Source: CAWHNT01 sp963830775
Lineage (GTDB): Bacteria; Pseudomonadota; Alphaproteobacteria; Geminicoccales; Geminicoccaceae
Assembly: GCA_963830775.1 (NCBI GenBank)
Contig: CAWHNT010000030.1
Span: forward strand, 1-37,635
DNA: 37,635 bases
Reading direction: 5' to 3'
The notes under the pieces were generated by a model. The model did not search any database. It saw only the letters and a list, made by a program, of their open reading frames with translations, and was not told the origin of the DNA. Position numbers and translations under genes: made by a program. Every line of letters starts with the position of its first letter. Positions within the stretch are counted from its first letter, which is position 1. Below are positions 23,902 through 32,795 of the stretch, piece after piece.

Positions 23902-25745
23902 ATGCCTGACCCGTTCCCGCGCATCTCGCTTCGCCACGTGCAGCTGGCATTGGCCGTTCTCGGCCTCGCCGGCGGTCTCGCCGCCATGGCCGCGGGGGCC
24001 GTGGTCTGGCCGCCGCGACTGTGGGTCGCCGGCACCCTGCCGGTGCTGGCAGGTCTCTTGTGGGAGATCGTCACCAGCCTCCGCCGCGGCGAGGTCGGCC
24101 TCGACATCGTCGCAGCCCTGTCGATGACGGCGGCGCTGACCTTCGGCGAGCATCTCGCGGCCGCTGTCGTGGCACTCATGTATGCGAGCGGCCAATATCT
24201 CGAGAACTTCGCCGAGGCGCGCGCGCAACGCGAGATGACCGCGCTCCTCGCCCGCGCTCCGCGCAGCGCCATCCGCCATCGGGACGGCGGCCTGGAGGAG
24301 GTCACGCTCGACACCATCCTGCCCGGCGACCTTCTGCTGATCCGGCGCGGTGACGTGGCACCGGTGGATGGGGTTGTGGCTTCGGGCGTTGCCGTGCTCG
24401 ACCAGTCGACGCTGACGGGCGAGCCGCTGCCGGTGAAGCGCGGCGTCGGTGCTGCCGTGCTGAGCGGCTCGGCCAATGTCGGCGACGCCTTCGACCTCAC
24501 CGCCGAACGGCGTGCGGCCGACAGCGCGCTCGCCGCCATCGTCCGGATGGTCGAAGGTGCGAAGCAGGCGCGCGCACCGATGGCGCGGCTCGCGGACCGC
24601 TATGCCATGGTCTTTCTCGCCGTCACGGTGGCGATGGCGGGGGCCGCCTGGGGGCTCACCGGCGAGGCCGTGCGCGCCGTGGCCGTGCTGGTGGTTGCGA
24701 CCCCCTGTCCGCTGATCCTGGCCGTGCCGATCGCACTGGTGGCCGGCCTGTCGCGCGCCGCCGGACGCGGCATTCTCGTCAAAGGCGGCAAGGCGCTCGA
24801 GACGTTGGCGCGCATCCGCGTCCTGGTGCTCGACAAGACAGGCACGCTGACCAGCGGCCGGGCCAAGCTGGTGGAGATCCGGTCGACCGCCGCGCTGTCC
24901 GAGACCGAGCTGTTCCGCCTCGCGGCCTCGCTGGATCAGGCGTCGAAGCATGCGATCGCCGAGGCGCTGGTGGCGGAGGCCGAAGCCCGCGGCCTCGAGC
25001 TGTCGATGCCGTCCGCGGTCGTCGAGACGCCCGGCGAAGGTGTCGAGGGCGTGGTGGACGGGCGGCACGTGGTCGTTGGCGGGAGGGCCTTCGTCCGCGC
25101 GAGGCTGGCGCGCCCGTGCGCCACGGCGACCACGAGCGCGGCAGGCGAGGTCGCCGTGGCCGTGGCCGTCGACGGGGAGATGGCCGGCGAGCTGATCATG
25201 GCCGACGCGCTCCGCGAGGGGGCGGCGCCACTCATGGAGCGCTCCGCCGCGCCGGCATCGAGCGCATCGTGCTCGCGACCGGCGACCGGCGCGACGTCGC
25301 CCTGGCGGTCACGGCGGGACTCGGCCTCGACGCCATCCGCGCCGAGCTGACCCCGGACCAGAAGATCATGGTCGTCCTGTCAGAGCGGAAGTTCGGCCCG
25401 GTGATGATGGTGGGCGATGGCGTCAACGACGCCCCCGCGCTTGCCGCTGCCGATGTCGGCATGGCGATGGGCGCGCGCGGCTCGGCCGCTTCGGCCGAGA
25501 CCGCCGATGTCGTGCTTCTGGTCGATCAGATCGACCGGGTGGTGCCGGCCCTCCTGATCGCCCGCCGCTCGCGCAGGATCGCGCTGCAGAGCGTCGTCGC
25601 CGGCATCGGGCTGTCGCTCGCCGGGATGATCGCCGCCGCCTTCGGCCTGATCACCCCGGTCCAAGGCGCGCTGCTGCAGGAGGCGATCGACGTCGCCGTG
25701 ATGCTGAACGCCCTGCGCGCGCTCGGCGGCTCGGATGCAGGTTAG
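23902..25745 (+). CDS. P1B-type metal-transporting ATPase with TPC motif (one frameshift)
   Basis: Heavy-metal efflux ATPase of about 614 residues. No N-terminal metal-binding (HMA) domain precedes the first membrane helices. Actuator domain: TLTGEPLPVKRG. Membrane metal site: VVATPCPLILAVPIALV, with Thr267-Pro-Cys269-Pro instead of the common CPC. Phosphorylation site: LDKTGTLTSG (Asp311). Hinge: VMMVGDGVNDAPALAAADVGMAMG. The frame breaks near 25245 in ALREGAAPLMER; one missing base joins to RRAGIERIVLATGDRRDV. TPC-type pumps are assigned in the literature to the poorly known P1B-5 group (Ni/Fe/Co). GTG 23866 is an alternative start. Confidence 0.87.
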
Positions 25746-25820
25746 GTTGGCGGAATGAGAAGCCGTTTCATGTCCTGCCTCCTTCTGAGCTCATCGGTGA
25801 GCCGCGGGTCCGTGTAGCTT

Positions 25821-26890
25821 TCACGGCGTGATCGCGACCTTAAGCACGCCGTCGCGCTGGTTGGCGAAAGCTCGTAGGCCTCCTCGATGTCGTCGAGCTT
25901 GAAGCGGTGGGTGACCATCGGCCGAGGTCGACCCGACCCGAGGCGATCACGCCCATCAGCCGCCGCATCCGCTCCTTCCCGCCGGGGCAGAGCGTGGTGA
26001 CGATCTTGTGGTCGCCGAGGCCCGCCGCGAAGGCGCCGAGCGGGATGGTGAGGTCGGAGGAATAGACGCCGAGGCTCGAGAGCGTGCCGCCGGGGCGCAG
26101 CACGCGCAGGCAGGCCTCGAAGTCGCCTGGGTGCCCAGCGCCTCGATCGCGACGTCGACGCCGCGGCCGTCGGTCAGGCGCATGATCGCCTCGACCGGGT
26201 CCTCGGCCCGGAAGTCGACCACATGGTCCGCCCCCAAGCGTCGCGCCGCCTCCATCCGCGCGGGGACGGTATCGACGCCGATGATGGTCGTGGCACCCAT
26301 GAGCCTGGCGCCGGCCGTGGCGCACAGGCCGATCGGCCCTTGCGCGAACACGGCCACCGTGTCGCCGATGCGCACGCTGCCGCTCTCGGCACCGGAGAAC
26401 CGGTCGACATGATGTCGGGGCACATCAGCACCTGCTCGTCGTCGAGCCCGTCCGGCACCGGCGCCAGGTTGGCCATGGCGTCGGGCACCAGCACGTACTC
26501 GGCCTGGCAGCCGTCGATCGTGTTGCCGAACCTCCAGCCGCCGATCGCCTTCCAGCCGTGCGCCGTGCCGGGCCCGTCCTGGGCATGCACCCCGCACAGG
26601 GAGGCGTTGCTGTGGCCGCACGGGGTGATGGCCCCGGCGATCACGCGCTGGCCCTCGCGGTAGCCGATCACCGCCGAGCCGAGCTTCTCGATCACGCCGA
26701 CGGGCTCGTGGCCGACGATGAGGCCCTTGGCGACCGGGTACTCGCCCTTGAGGATGTGGACGTCGGTGCCGCAGATCGTCGTGGTCGTGATCCGGACGAG
26801 TGCGTCGAGCGGGCCGACCTCGGGGATCGGCTTCTCGTCGAGCACGATCCGCCCGGGCTCGACGAACACGGCGGCTCTCATCTTGGGCAC
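25821..26890 (-). pseudogene. Zinc-dependent alcohol dehydrogenase, at least four frame breaks
   Basis: Medium-chain dehydrogenase. Catalytic zinc site CGTDVHI and GHEPVGVIEKLG, followed by a shortened structural-zinc lobe (TPCGHSNASLCGVHAQDGPG) and GWRFGNTIDGCQAEYVLVP. Cofactor fold: VAVFAQGPIGLCATAGARLMGA and IIGVDTVPARMEAARRLGADHVV. Breaks are near 26400 (MSTG to FSGAESGS), 26128 (LGTQ to FEACLRVL), about 25930 (GRVDLG to MVTHRFKLDDIEEAYEL) and about 25868 (to NQRDGVLKVAITP). Restored, the protein is about 356 aa, normal for the family. The GTG start at 26890 has the best ribosome site (AGGAGGAAACTTC). An FNR/FixK-like box lies about 95 bases upstream. Confidence 0.8.
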
Positions 26891-26984
26891 GAAGTTTCCT
26901 CCTGATGAGGGACGCGGGGCTTCAGCGGATCGCGACCAAATGGGCCTGGCTTTCAGGAGATAAAGCTTTAGCACAAGGCCCGTG

Positions 26985-26998
26985 TTGACGTGGATCAA
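26985..26998. promoter_or_regulatory. FNR/FixK/Anr-type box
   Basis: TTGAC-GTGG-ATCAA differs from the consensus TTGAT-N4-ATCAA at a single base. It lies 95 bases upstream of the alcohol dehydrogenase start. Alphaproteobacterial FixK/FnrN regulators act from such sites under low oxygen. No other supported element was found between 26891 and 27230; the stretch holds no gene. Confidence 0.6.
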
Positions 26999-27229
26999 GG
27001 GGGTGAGACTTGGCGAGCCAGCAAGCTCACGCGCCCAAGGAGGCAAGAGCTGGGCAGCCTATCTCTGCGGCAGGAACTCACGATTGGACGAAGGCGGCAG
27101 GGTGAAAGAAGATCGTCTCTGAGAAGACAAAACCCGGCCTGGATCGCGCCCGCCTGAGCCGATCGCGCGGCGCTCGACAGGGCAGGACCGTCCACAGGCG
27201 TACTGCCCGTCGGAGAGTGCCGGCCCCGT

Positions 27230-28806
27230 GTCCTGGCAACGATGCGCATCTCCGCCAGACAAGCGGCGGTGGCGGCTGGGTGGTCGAGGGCGACCCGATG
27301 GAGGGGGCGCTCATCGTGGCCGCAGTGAAGGCCGGCTATGACCAGACGGCTCGAGGCCGAGCGCCGCCCGCGCACCGACGTGATCCCGTTCGATGCGCAG
27401 CACCGCTTCATGGCCACGCTGCACGACGACGACGACGGCCGCGCGCTTCCTCTACGTCAAAGGCGCGCCGGAGCGGCTGCTCGCAATGTGCGACCGGCAG
27501 CGGACGGCGGGCGGCCCGGCGCCGCTCGATCAGGCCGCCTGGCACCGCCGGGTGGACGAGCTCGCCGGGGAGGGCGAGCGCGTGCTGGCGGTCGCGACGA
27601 AGACAGTCGACCCGAACCAGCGCACGCTGACCTTCGCCGACGTCGAGGGCGGCCTCGAGCTGCTCGGCCTTCTGGGCCTGATCGATCCGCCGCGCGAGGA
27701 GGCGGTCGCCGCGGTGGCGGAGTGCCGCCGGGCGGGCATTCGGGTGAAGATGATCACCGGCGACCACGCCGCCACGGCGCGCTCCATCGCCGGCCAGGTG
27801 GGTCTCGAGAACACCGGCGAGGTGCTGACCGGGGCTGACCTCGACCGGCTGGACGCCCGCGAGCTCCCCGTACAGGCCGCGCAGGGTCGATGTGTTCGCC
27901 CGCACGAACCCGGCGCACAAGATCGCGTTGGTCGAGGCGCTCCAGGCCCGAGGGGCTGTGGTCGCGATGACCGGCGACGGGGTGAACGATGCGCCTGCCC
28001 TCAAGCGGGCCGACGTCGGGGTTGCGATGGGGCGCAAGGGCACCGAGGCGGCCAAGGAGGCGGCGGAGATCGTGCTCCTGGACGACAACTTCGCCTCGAT
28101 CGCCGCGGCAGTGCGCGAAGGGCGGACGGTCTACGACAATCTCAGGAAGGCGATCACCTTCCTGCTGCCGATCAACGGCGGCGAGGCGCTGCGCAATCAT
28201 CGCCGCGATCCTCGCGGGCTCGACCCTGCCGATCACGCCCTTGCAAATCCTCTGGGTCAACATGGTCAGCTCGGTGGCACTCGCGATGATGCTCGCCTTC
28301 GAGCCGACCGAGCGCGACGCGATGCACCGCCCGCCGCGCCGTCCCGACGAGCCGCTGCTCTCGGGCTTCCTGGTCTGGCGCGTCGGCGCTGGTCTCGATG
28401 CTATTCCTGGCCGGCATCTTCGGCATGTTCACCTGGAGCCGGAACATCGGCCTGTCGCTCGAGGAGGCCCGCACGGCGGCCGTCAACACGCTGGTGGTGA
28501 TGGAAATCTTCTACCTGTTCAGCGTCCGCTACCTGCGGGTGGCGTCGCTGACGTTCGAGGGCGTGCTGGGCACGACGGCCGGTGCTGATCGGGCTCGGCG
28601 GGGTCGTCGCGCTGCAGCTCGTCTTCACCTACGCGCCATTCATGCAGGCCCTGTTCGGCACGCGGCCGGTCGGCCTCGCCCACGGGTTCCTGATCGTCGG
28701 AATTGGGGCGGCGCTGTTCGCCGTGCTCGAGGTCGAGAAGCACGCGCGTCGCGTTCTGTTCGCCAAGGGGCGGCCGCTCGGTGACGTCGGCCAGAGGCTC
28801 ATTTAG
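27230..28806 (+). pseudogene. Cation-transporting P-type ATPase (P2/P3 type), N-terminally truncated and frameshifted
   Basis: The nucleotide-binding domain onward is present: VVEGDPMEGALIVAAVKAG, FLYVKGAPERLLAMC, VKMITGDHAATARSIAGQ, VAMTGDGVNDAPALKRADVGVAMG and KEAAEIVLLDDNFASI, then the C-terminal membrane helices ITPLQILWVNMVSSVALAMMLAFEP and LQLVFTYAPFMQALFG. The first four helices, the actuator domain and the DKTGT site are missing. Frame changes occur near 27338, 27440, 27870, 28195, 28390 and 28580. The stop (28804) falls inside an IS21-like terminal motif. It is a remnant of a Ca/Mg/Na or H+-type pump; the ion is not decidable. Confidence 0.8.
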
Positions 28807-28834
28807 CGATCACAGTTCAGGGCCAGATAGAGCG
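28794..28834 (+). repeat. IS21-like terminal motif, copy B
   Basis: Starts GGCTCATTTAGCG and ends GGGCCAGATAGAGCGGCC, matching copy A at 20771-20808 at about 27 of 35 positions. It supplies the stop codon of the truncated P-type ATPase, marking the place where that gene was cut. Confidence 0.4.
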
Positions 28835-28929
28835 GCCAAAGTGACAGTCCCTGCTCTGAACGCCGTCATGATCAGACGACGCTTGCGATGCATCACGGGG
28901 TGGCCCCGACGGGAAGAGGGAGGAGCGGA

Positions 28930-29253
28930 ATGCGGGTCCTGATCGGCATGCTGGCGGCCTTGGCGCTCGGGACGGCGCCGGCCCGGGCTGAACCGCCGGG
29001 CGACCCGGGCCGCGGCCGCGATCTCTCGCGCCAGCTCTGCAGCTCCTGCCACCTGGTGAGCCCCGACCATCGCGGACCCGTGCCCGACGGGATCCCGAGC
29101 TTCATGGCGATCGCCGCCCGGCCCGGCGGGACGGAGGACCACCTCCTGGGCGTGCTGGTCAGCCCGCCCCACCCGGCGATGCCGGCCCCGCCGCTCGGCC
29201 GGCAGCAGATGCGTGATACGGCCGCGTACATCCTTTCACTGGGGCAGCCCTGA
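28930..29253 (+). CDS. Small periplasmic c-type cytochrome
   Basis: Exported cytochrome of 107 aa. A signal peptide (MRVLIGMLAALALGTAPARA) is followed by the haem site CSSCH (Cys37, Cys40, His41) and the axial Met84 in HPAMPAPPLGRQQMRDTAAYILSL, the ending of class I cytochromes c. ATG 28930 has a strong ribosome site (GAGGGAGGAGCGGA). Electron carrier; partner unknown. It is convergent with a similar cytochrome 18 bases away. Confidence 0.9.
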   Translation: MRVLIGMLAALALGTAPARAEPPGDPGRGRDLSRQLCSSCHLVSPDHRGPVPDGIPSFMAIAARPGGTEDHLLGVLVSPPHPAMPAPPLGRQQMRDTAAYILSLGQP

Positions 29254-29271
29254 GCGACCCGACCCGACCCG

Positions 29272-29610
29272 TCACGTACCGGGACGGTGGCCCTTGAGGC
29301 TCAGGATGTAGGCGATCAGGTCGTCCGTCTGCTCCGGCGTCGGCCGGATGTTCGGCATCGCCGCGTGCGGGGTCTGCAGGAAGGCGCGCAGCGCCGTCTC
29401 GGTGGCGGCCGGGTCGTCCGCCACCGCCTGGAACGGTGGCGCGTCCGTGACCGACGGTTCGCGGATGTCCGGCACCACCTCGTGGCACTCGATGCACCAC
29501 GCCTCCGCGATCGCCCGCCCCCGCTCGGGATTGCCCGGCAGATCCTGCGCCGCGGCCGGGCCGCCGGCCAGCAGCAGCACCAGTGTACACAGACGACGCT
29601 CGACCATCAT
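29272..29610 (-). CDS. Small periplasmic c-type cytochrome, convergent partner
   Basis: Exported cytochrome of 112 aa. Signal peptide LCTLVLLLAGGPAAAQ, then GNPERGRAIAEAWCIECHEVVPD with haem site CIECH (Cys39, Cys42, His43) and the Met ligand Met85 in TPHAAMPNIRPTPEQTDDLIAYILSL. It shares layout and C-terminus with the cytochrome at 28930-29253 and is likely a diverged paralogue. ATG 29610 or 29607. Conserved spacing of haem and methionine supports the call. Confidence 0.9.
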   Translation of the reverse strand: MMVERRLCTLVLLLAGGPAAAQDLPGNPERGRAIAEAWCIECHEVVPDIREPSVTDAPPFQAVADDPAATETALRAFLQTPHAAMPNIRPTPEQTDDLIAYILSLKGHRPGT

Positions 29611-29769
29611 CGTTTCCCAGGTTCCCGCGGCCGCAACCAGGCTGCTAGGTGGTGCGAGGCAGACAGTGGTACCCTCGGCTCAGGCTGGCATCCTTGGATC
29701 CGCACAGCAGGGTCGGGTCGCGACATATCTCCTGGTCGGCATCTGGTTACTAGACGCAAGGAGAAGGCT

Positions 29770-30202
29770 ATGACGTTGAATGCGCTGCTCCGCGCGGCCG
29801 CCTTGGTCGCCATCCTCGCCACCGGCGCGACGACCGGCGCCGCCGCGCAAACGACCACCGCCGATCCGCACCATCCGGTGTAACGCCCGCACAGGCAACG
29901 CCTGCCGCGCCCGGAGGCATGGCAGGGCAAGGCCAAGGCATGCAGCCCGGCGACCGGGATGATGCTCCTGAGATGATGGGCGGGGCATGATGAGCATGCA
30001 CGGGCACACGATGAAGATAATGTTCGCGATTGCCGATGCGGACAGCGACGGGGCGCTCTCCTTTGAGGAGGTGACCGCCATCCACAAGCGCATCTTCGAC
30101 AGTATGGATGCCAACAATGACACCAAGGTGACGGCCGAGGAGCTTCAGGCGTTCATGCGGGAGCAGCCGCGCGCAGGCGGACAGCCCCTAACAGCGCGTT
30201 GA
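29770..30202 (+). pseudogene. Secreted EF-hand protein with two frame breaks
   Basis: The first frame gives a signal peptide, MTLNALLRAAALVAILATGA and TTGAAAQ. A second frame (from about 29880) gives a Met/Gly/Gln-rich linker, VTPAQATPAAPGGMAGQGQG. A third (from 29987) carries MFAIADADSDGALSFEEVTAIHKRIFDSMDANNDTKVTAEELQ, with two EF loops, D-x-D-x-D-G-x-L-x-F-x-E and D-x-N-x-D-x-K-V-x-x-x-E. One base change at each junction restores a single protein of about 144 aa. The start has a good ribosome site (AAGGAGAAGGCT). It probably binds calcium or another metal in the periplasm. Confidence 0.72.
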
Positions 30203-30312
30203 CAAAGTCGCCGTTCGGCTACCAGCGTACTAAATCGTGTAGAGCTATGATGGTCCCTGGCTACAATATGTTGGGCCGAGCCAAGAGGACGAGGATTTTG
30301 TCAACGGGCTGC
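30192..30312. repeat. Short inverted-repeat element (MITE-like)
   Basis: Arms CAGC-N-CGTTGACAAA at 30192-30206 and its complement at 30297-30311, about 16 of 21 positions matching when extended. They bound about 120 bases without a coding frame. The TTGACAAA-type end is seen in IS5-like elements, so this may be a deletion derivative. It abuts the IS701 element. Confidence 0.45.
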
Positions 30313-30315
30313 TAA

Positions 30316-31791
30316 TCTTACTGTGTCATAAGTGAGCACGTGATGGCATTGGTGCGGTCGGCTCTGGAGGACCGCTGACAGCAAGGGCAGCGTGGCAGGC
30401 GACGGGCTAAGGCGATCGTGAGACGGCGGCGTACCGAGGTGATTGAGAACGGCTCATGACGCTCCGCTCGCAGCGGAATGCCCGCGCGGCCGCCAACTGG
30501 CGGGTAACGCAGGCGCTTGGCCGCGGAAGCGGTCTTGAGGGGGAAAAAGGCTCCGCTCGCGAACGAGGAAGCCATAAGCCGCGATGCACAAGGTGGCGTG
30601 ATGATGGAAGCCACGCCAGCCCCGCCCCTCAAAGTGATCGAGCCCCAGTTCCTGCTTCAGCTCCTGGTAGTCCCGTTCGATCCGCCAGCGCATCTTGGCG
30701 GTGCCGACCAGGTCGACCAGGGTGGTCGTCGCCGGCAGGGTCGACAGCCAGTACTTGCTCGGCTCCTTCTTTCCTTCCGGCCACTCGATCAGCAGCCATT
30801 CCTCGGCGTGCGGCTCGGCACGCCAGTAGTCGCGGTGCGACGGCCGCACCCGCACGGCAGCAAAGCGCCCCTCCAGCGCGCCGCTTCTGCCTTCCCGCCA
30901 GCTCACCGTCTGCCAGGCGCTCGGCGGCAGGGTGAGGGCGAGATCCTTGGCGGTGACCGGCTGGTGCTCGGCATCCCGGCGCCACAGCTTGGGTGGCCGT
31001 CCCTTGCCGGACCATGGCTTGGGCGGCAGCGGGCCGCAGCCCGGGGGCCAGATGCCGAGGCTGGACTGCACCCCCAGCACGTAGACCAGGGCCAGCTCGC
31101 TTACGGCAAGGCGGAAGTCGGTGTCGATCCCGTAGCCCGCGTCGCCCAGGATGACGCCGGGTGGCACGCCGTCTGCCAGCGCGCGGCGGATCTGCGCCAG
31201 GGCGATCTGCGGCTTGGTCCTGAACGCGAGGTCCTCTGGCACCCCTGCCTTGGCCCGGCGGGCCGGATCGCCGGCCCAGTCCTCGGGCAGGTAAAGTTCG
31301 AACGCGATCGGCAGGCTGGCCCAATCGTTTGCGACCGACAACGACACGGCGACCTGGCAGTTCTCCTGCTTGCCCAACTGGCCGCAATATTGGCGCGCCA
31401 CGCCGACCGAGTGCCTGCCCTTCTTGGGAAAGCTGGTGTCGTCGATGATCCAGGCGGTGATCGGGCCATGCCGGGTGAGGGCCGGCAGCACCTGCTCGCG
31501 GACGGCGGCGAGCACGGCTTCATCGCGCCATGCCGCGGTGGCGACGAAGTGGTGCAGCGCCTGGTGCAGGCTGGGCACCTGGGCTGGATCGAGACGCGCC
31601 GCCATCGGCTCGACGCTCTTGCGCTCGCCCGGCAGCAGCAGGCCCGTGCAATAGCCGACGAGCCGCACCTTGCGGTCGGCATGGCCGAGCACCGCCGTCA
31701 GACGGGAGAGGTATTCCTGCAGGCGTTGTTCACTGGGCGTGATCGGATCGCTCATGCCCCTTAGATGGGGTGTGTTTCTAACACAGTAAGA
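30316..31791 (-). mobile_element. IS701-family insertion sequence
   Basis: Ends start TCTTACTGTGT on both strands (30316-30326 and the complement at 31781-31791) and are flanked by the 4-bp direct repeat CTAA (30312-30315 and 31792-31795). This matches the YTAR target preference of the family. Length 1,476 bp. Confidence 0.9.
30454..31755 (-). CDS. IS701-family transposase
   Basis: Intact transposase of 433 aa with the DDE_5 domain. WIIDDTSFPKKGRHSVGVARQY has the first Asp; GVILGDAGYGIDTDFR the second; MRWRIERDYQELKQELGLDHFEGRGWRGFHHH contains the catalytic Glu region. ATG 31755 begins the family N-terminus. The reading frame is unbroken, so the element may be active. It separates the EF-hand gene from the universal-stress-protein stump. 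Confidence 0.93.
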   Translation of the reverse strand: MSDPITPSEQRLQEYLSRLTAVLGHADRKVRLVGYCTGLLLPGERKSVEPMAARLDPAQVPSLHQALHHFVATAAWRDEAVLAAVREQVLPALTRHGPITAWIIDDTSFPKKGRHSVGVARQYCGQLGKQENCQVAVSLSVANDWASLPIAFELYLPEDWAGDPARRAKAGVPEDLAFRTKPQIALAQIRRALADGVPPGVILGDAGYGIDTDFRLAVSELALVYVLGVQSSLGIWPPGCGPLPPKPWSGKGRPPKLWRRDAEHQPVTAKDLALTLPPSAWQTVSWREGRSGALEGRFAAVRVRPSHRDYWRAEPHAEEWLLIEWPEGKKEPSKYWLSTLPATTTLVDLVGTAKMRWRIERDYQELKQELGLDHFEGRGWRGFHHHATLCIAAYGFLVRERSLFPPQDRFRGQAPALPASWRPRGHSAASGAS

Positions 31792-31919
31792 CTAATGGTA
31801 CGACTGGAGAGACGGTGCTCGTTGGCGCGCGCACCGCGACGGTACCAGCCCAGCGGCTCCGGCCGGAGGGTATTCTGTCGCATCTGATCACTAGGTGGTG
31901 GCCTTTCCTGTCGATAGTA

Positions 31920-32042
31920 GGCCGACCTCCTCGTGGTCGGGACGCACGGGCGCACCGGCATCGCGCACGCCCTCCTCGGCAGCGTCGCCGAGGACCTCCT
32001 GCGCCGGGCACTTGCGACGTCCTGGTTGCCAAAGCCTGGTAG
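31920..32042 (+). pseudogene. Universal stress protein C-terminal fragment
   Basis: One frame gives ADLLVVGTHGRTGIAHALLGSVAEDLLRR (from about 31928), the ATP-binding signature G-x2-G-x9-G of UspA family proteins. A shift near 32010 leads to CDVLVAKAW and a stop. Only about 40 of the usual 140 residues survive. The rest was probably lost when the region upstream, now occupied by the IS701 end, was rearranged. Non-functional. Confidence 0.65.
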
Positions 32043-32087
32043 CCCCTGGAACCTTTCTCAAAGGGATCGAGCCGGAGCATTCCAGCC

Positions 32088-32272
32088 GTGCAAGTCGTCG
32101 TCTTCAGCACCAAACCCTATGACCGGGCCTTTCTCGAGGCCGAGAACGGCCACCACCAGCACGCACTGAGGTTCGTCGAGGCCCGGCTTATGGCGGAGAC
32201 AGCCGTGCTGGCAGTCGACGCCGATGCCGTCTGCGCCTTCGTCAACGACCAGCTTGACGCCGCCGTGCACGC
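32088..32272 (+). pseudogene. D-lactate dehydrogenase N-terminal fragment
   Basis: From GTG 32088, VQVVVFSTKPYDRAFLEAEN then ALRFVEARLMAETAVLAVDA and DAVCAFVNDQLDAAV match the start of NAD-dependent D-lactate dehydrogenase (LdhA-like 2-hydroxyacid dehydrogenase). The similarity ends near 32270 and the catalytic domain is absent, so it is a stump of about 60 residues. The frame runs on into the CBS-domain gene without being part of it. Confidence 0.6.
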
Positions 32273-32360
32273 AACGTCACCCGGGCATGGTATCCAGGGC
32301 TCGTTACCGCAACTCACGCCACCGGCAAGTCGCCGGGACCGGCGGGTGAAGGAGGAGAGC

Positions 32361-32795
32361 ATGGCCAACCGCCCCGTCCGCGAGATGATCGAGCGGAACC
32401 AGGTCGTATGCGCGCCACCCTCGGAGACGGTGCGGGCCGCCTGCGAGGCCATGACCGGGAACCGCTGTGGGAGCATTCTCGTGATGGAAGGCCAGCGTCT
32501 GCTCGGCATCTTCACCGAGCGTGACCTGCTGACCCGGGTCGCCGGGGCTGGCAAGGACGTCGATGCTACCCGGCTGGACGAGGTCATGACACGAGATCCC
32601 GACACTATCGGCGCCGACGAGCCGGTCAAGGAGGCGATCCGGAAGATGGACGAGTTCAGCTATCGCTATCTGCCGGTGATCGACCGGGACAAGGTGATCG
32701 GCGTGATCTCGACCCGCCATCTGCCTTTCGGCGAGGTGCTGAACATGCAGTGGGAGCTTGGAGAGCGGCATACCCTCGCCGAGCGGATGTGGTAG
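32361..32795 (+). CDS. CBS-domain pair protein
   Basis: Protein of 144 aa made of two CBS motifs (a Bateman module): VCAPPSETVRAACEAMTGNRCGSILVMEGQRLLGIFTERDLLTRV and PDTIGADEPVKEAIRKMDEFSYRYLPVIDRDKVIGVISTRHL. Such stand-alone modules bind adenosine nucleotides and sense energy or redox state. ATG 32361 has a strong ribosome site (GGAGGAGAGC). It occurs beside stress-protein and lactate-dehydrogenase stumps, a setting typical of oxygen-limitation clusters. Intact, unlike those neighbours. Confidence 0.92.
   Translation: MANRPVREMIERNQVVCAPPSETVRAACEAMTGNRCGSILVMEGQRLLGIFTERDLLTRVAGAGKDVDATRLDEVMTRDPDTIGADEPVKEAIRKMDEFSYRYLPVIDRDKVIGVISTRHLPFGEVLNMQWELGERHTLAERMW

Noticed and set aside
30517..31764. 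415-codon plus-strand frame
   Set aside because: Antisense of the IS701 transposase.
11948..31795. Composite transposon bounded by two IS copies
   Set aside because: The four IS elements belong to four different families, so no pair can form a composite transposon within the window.
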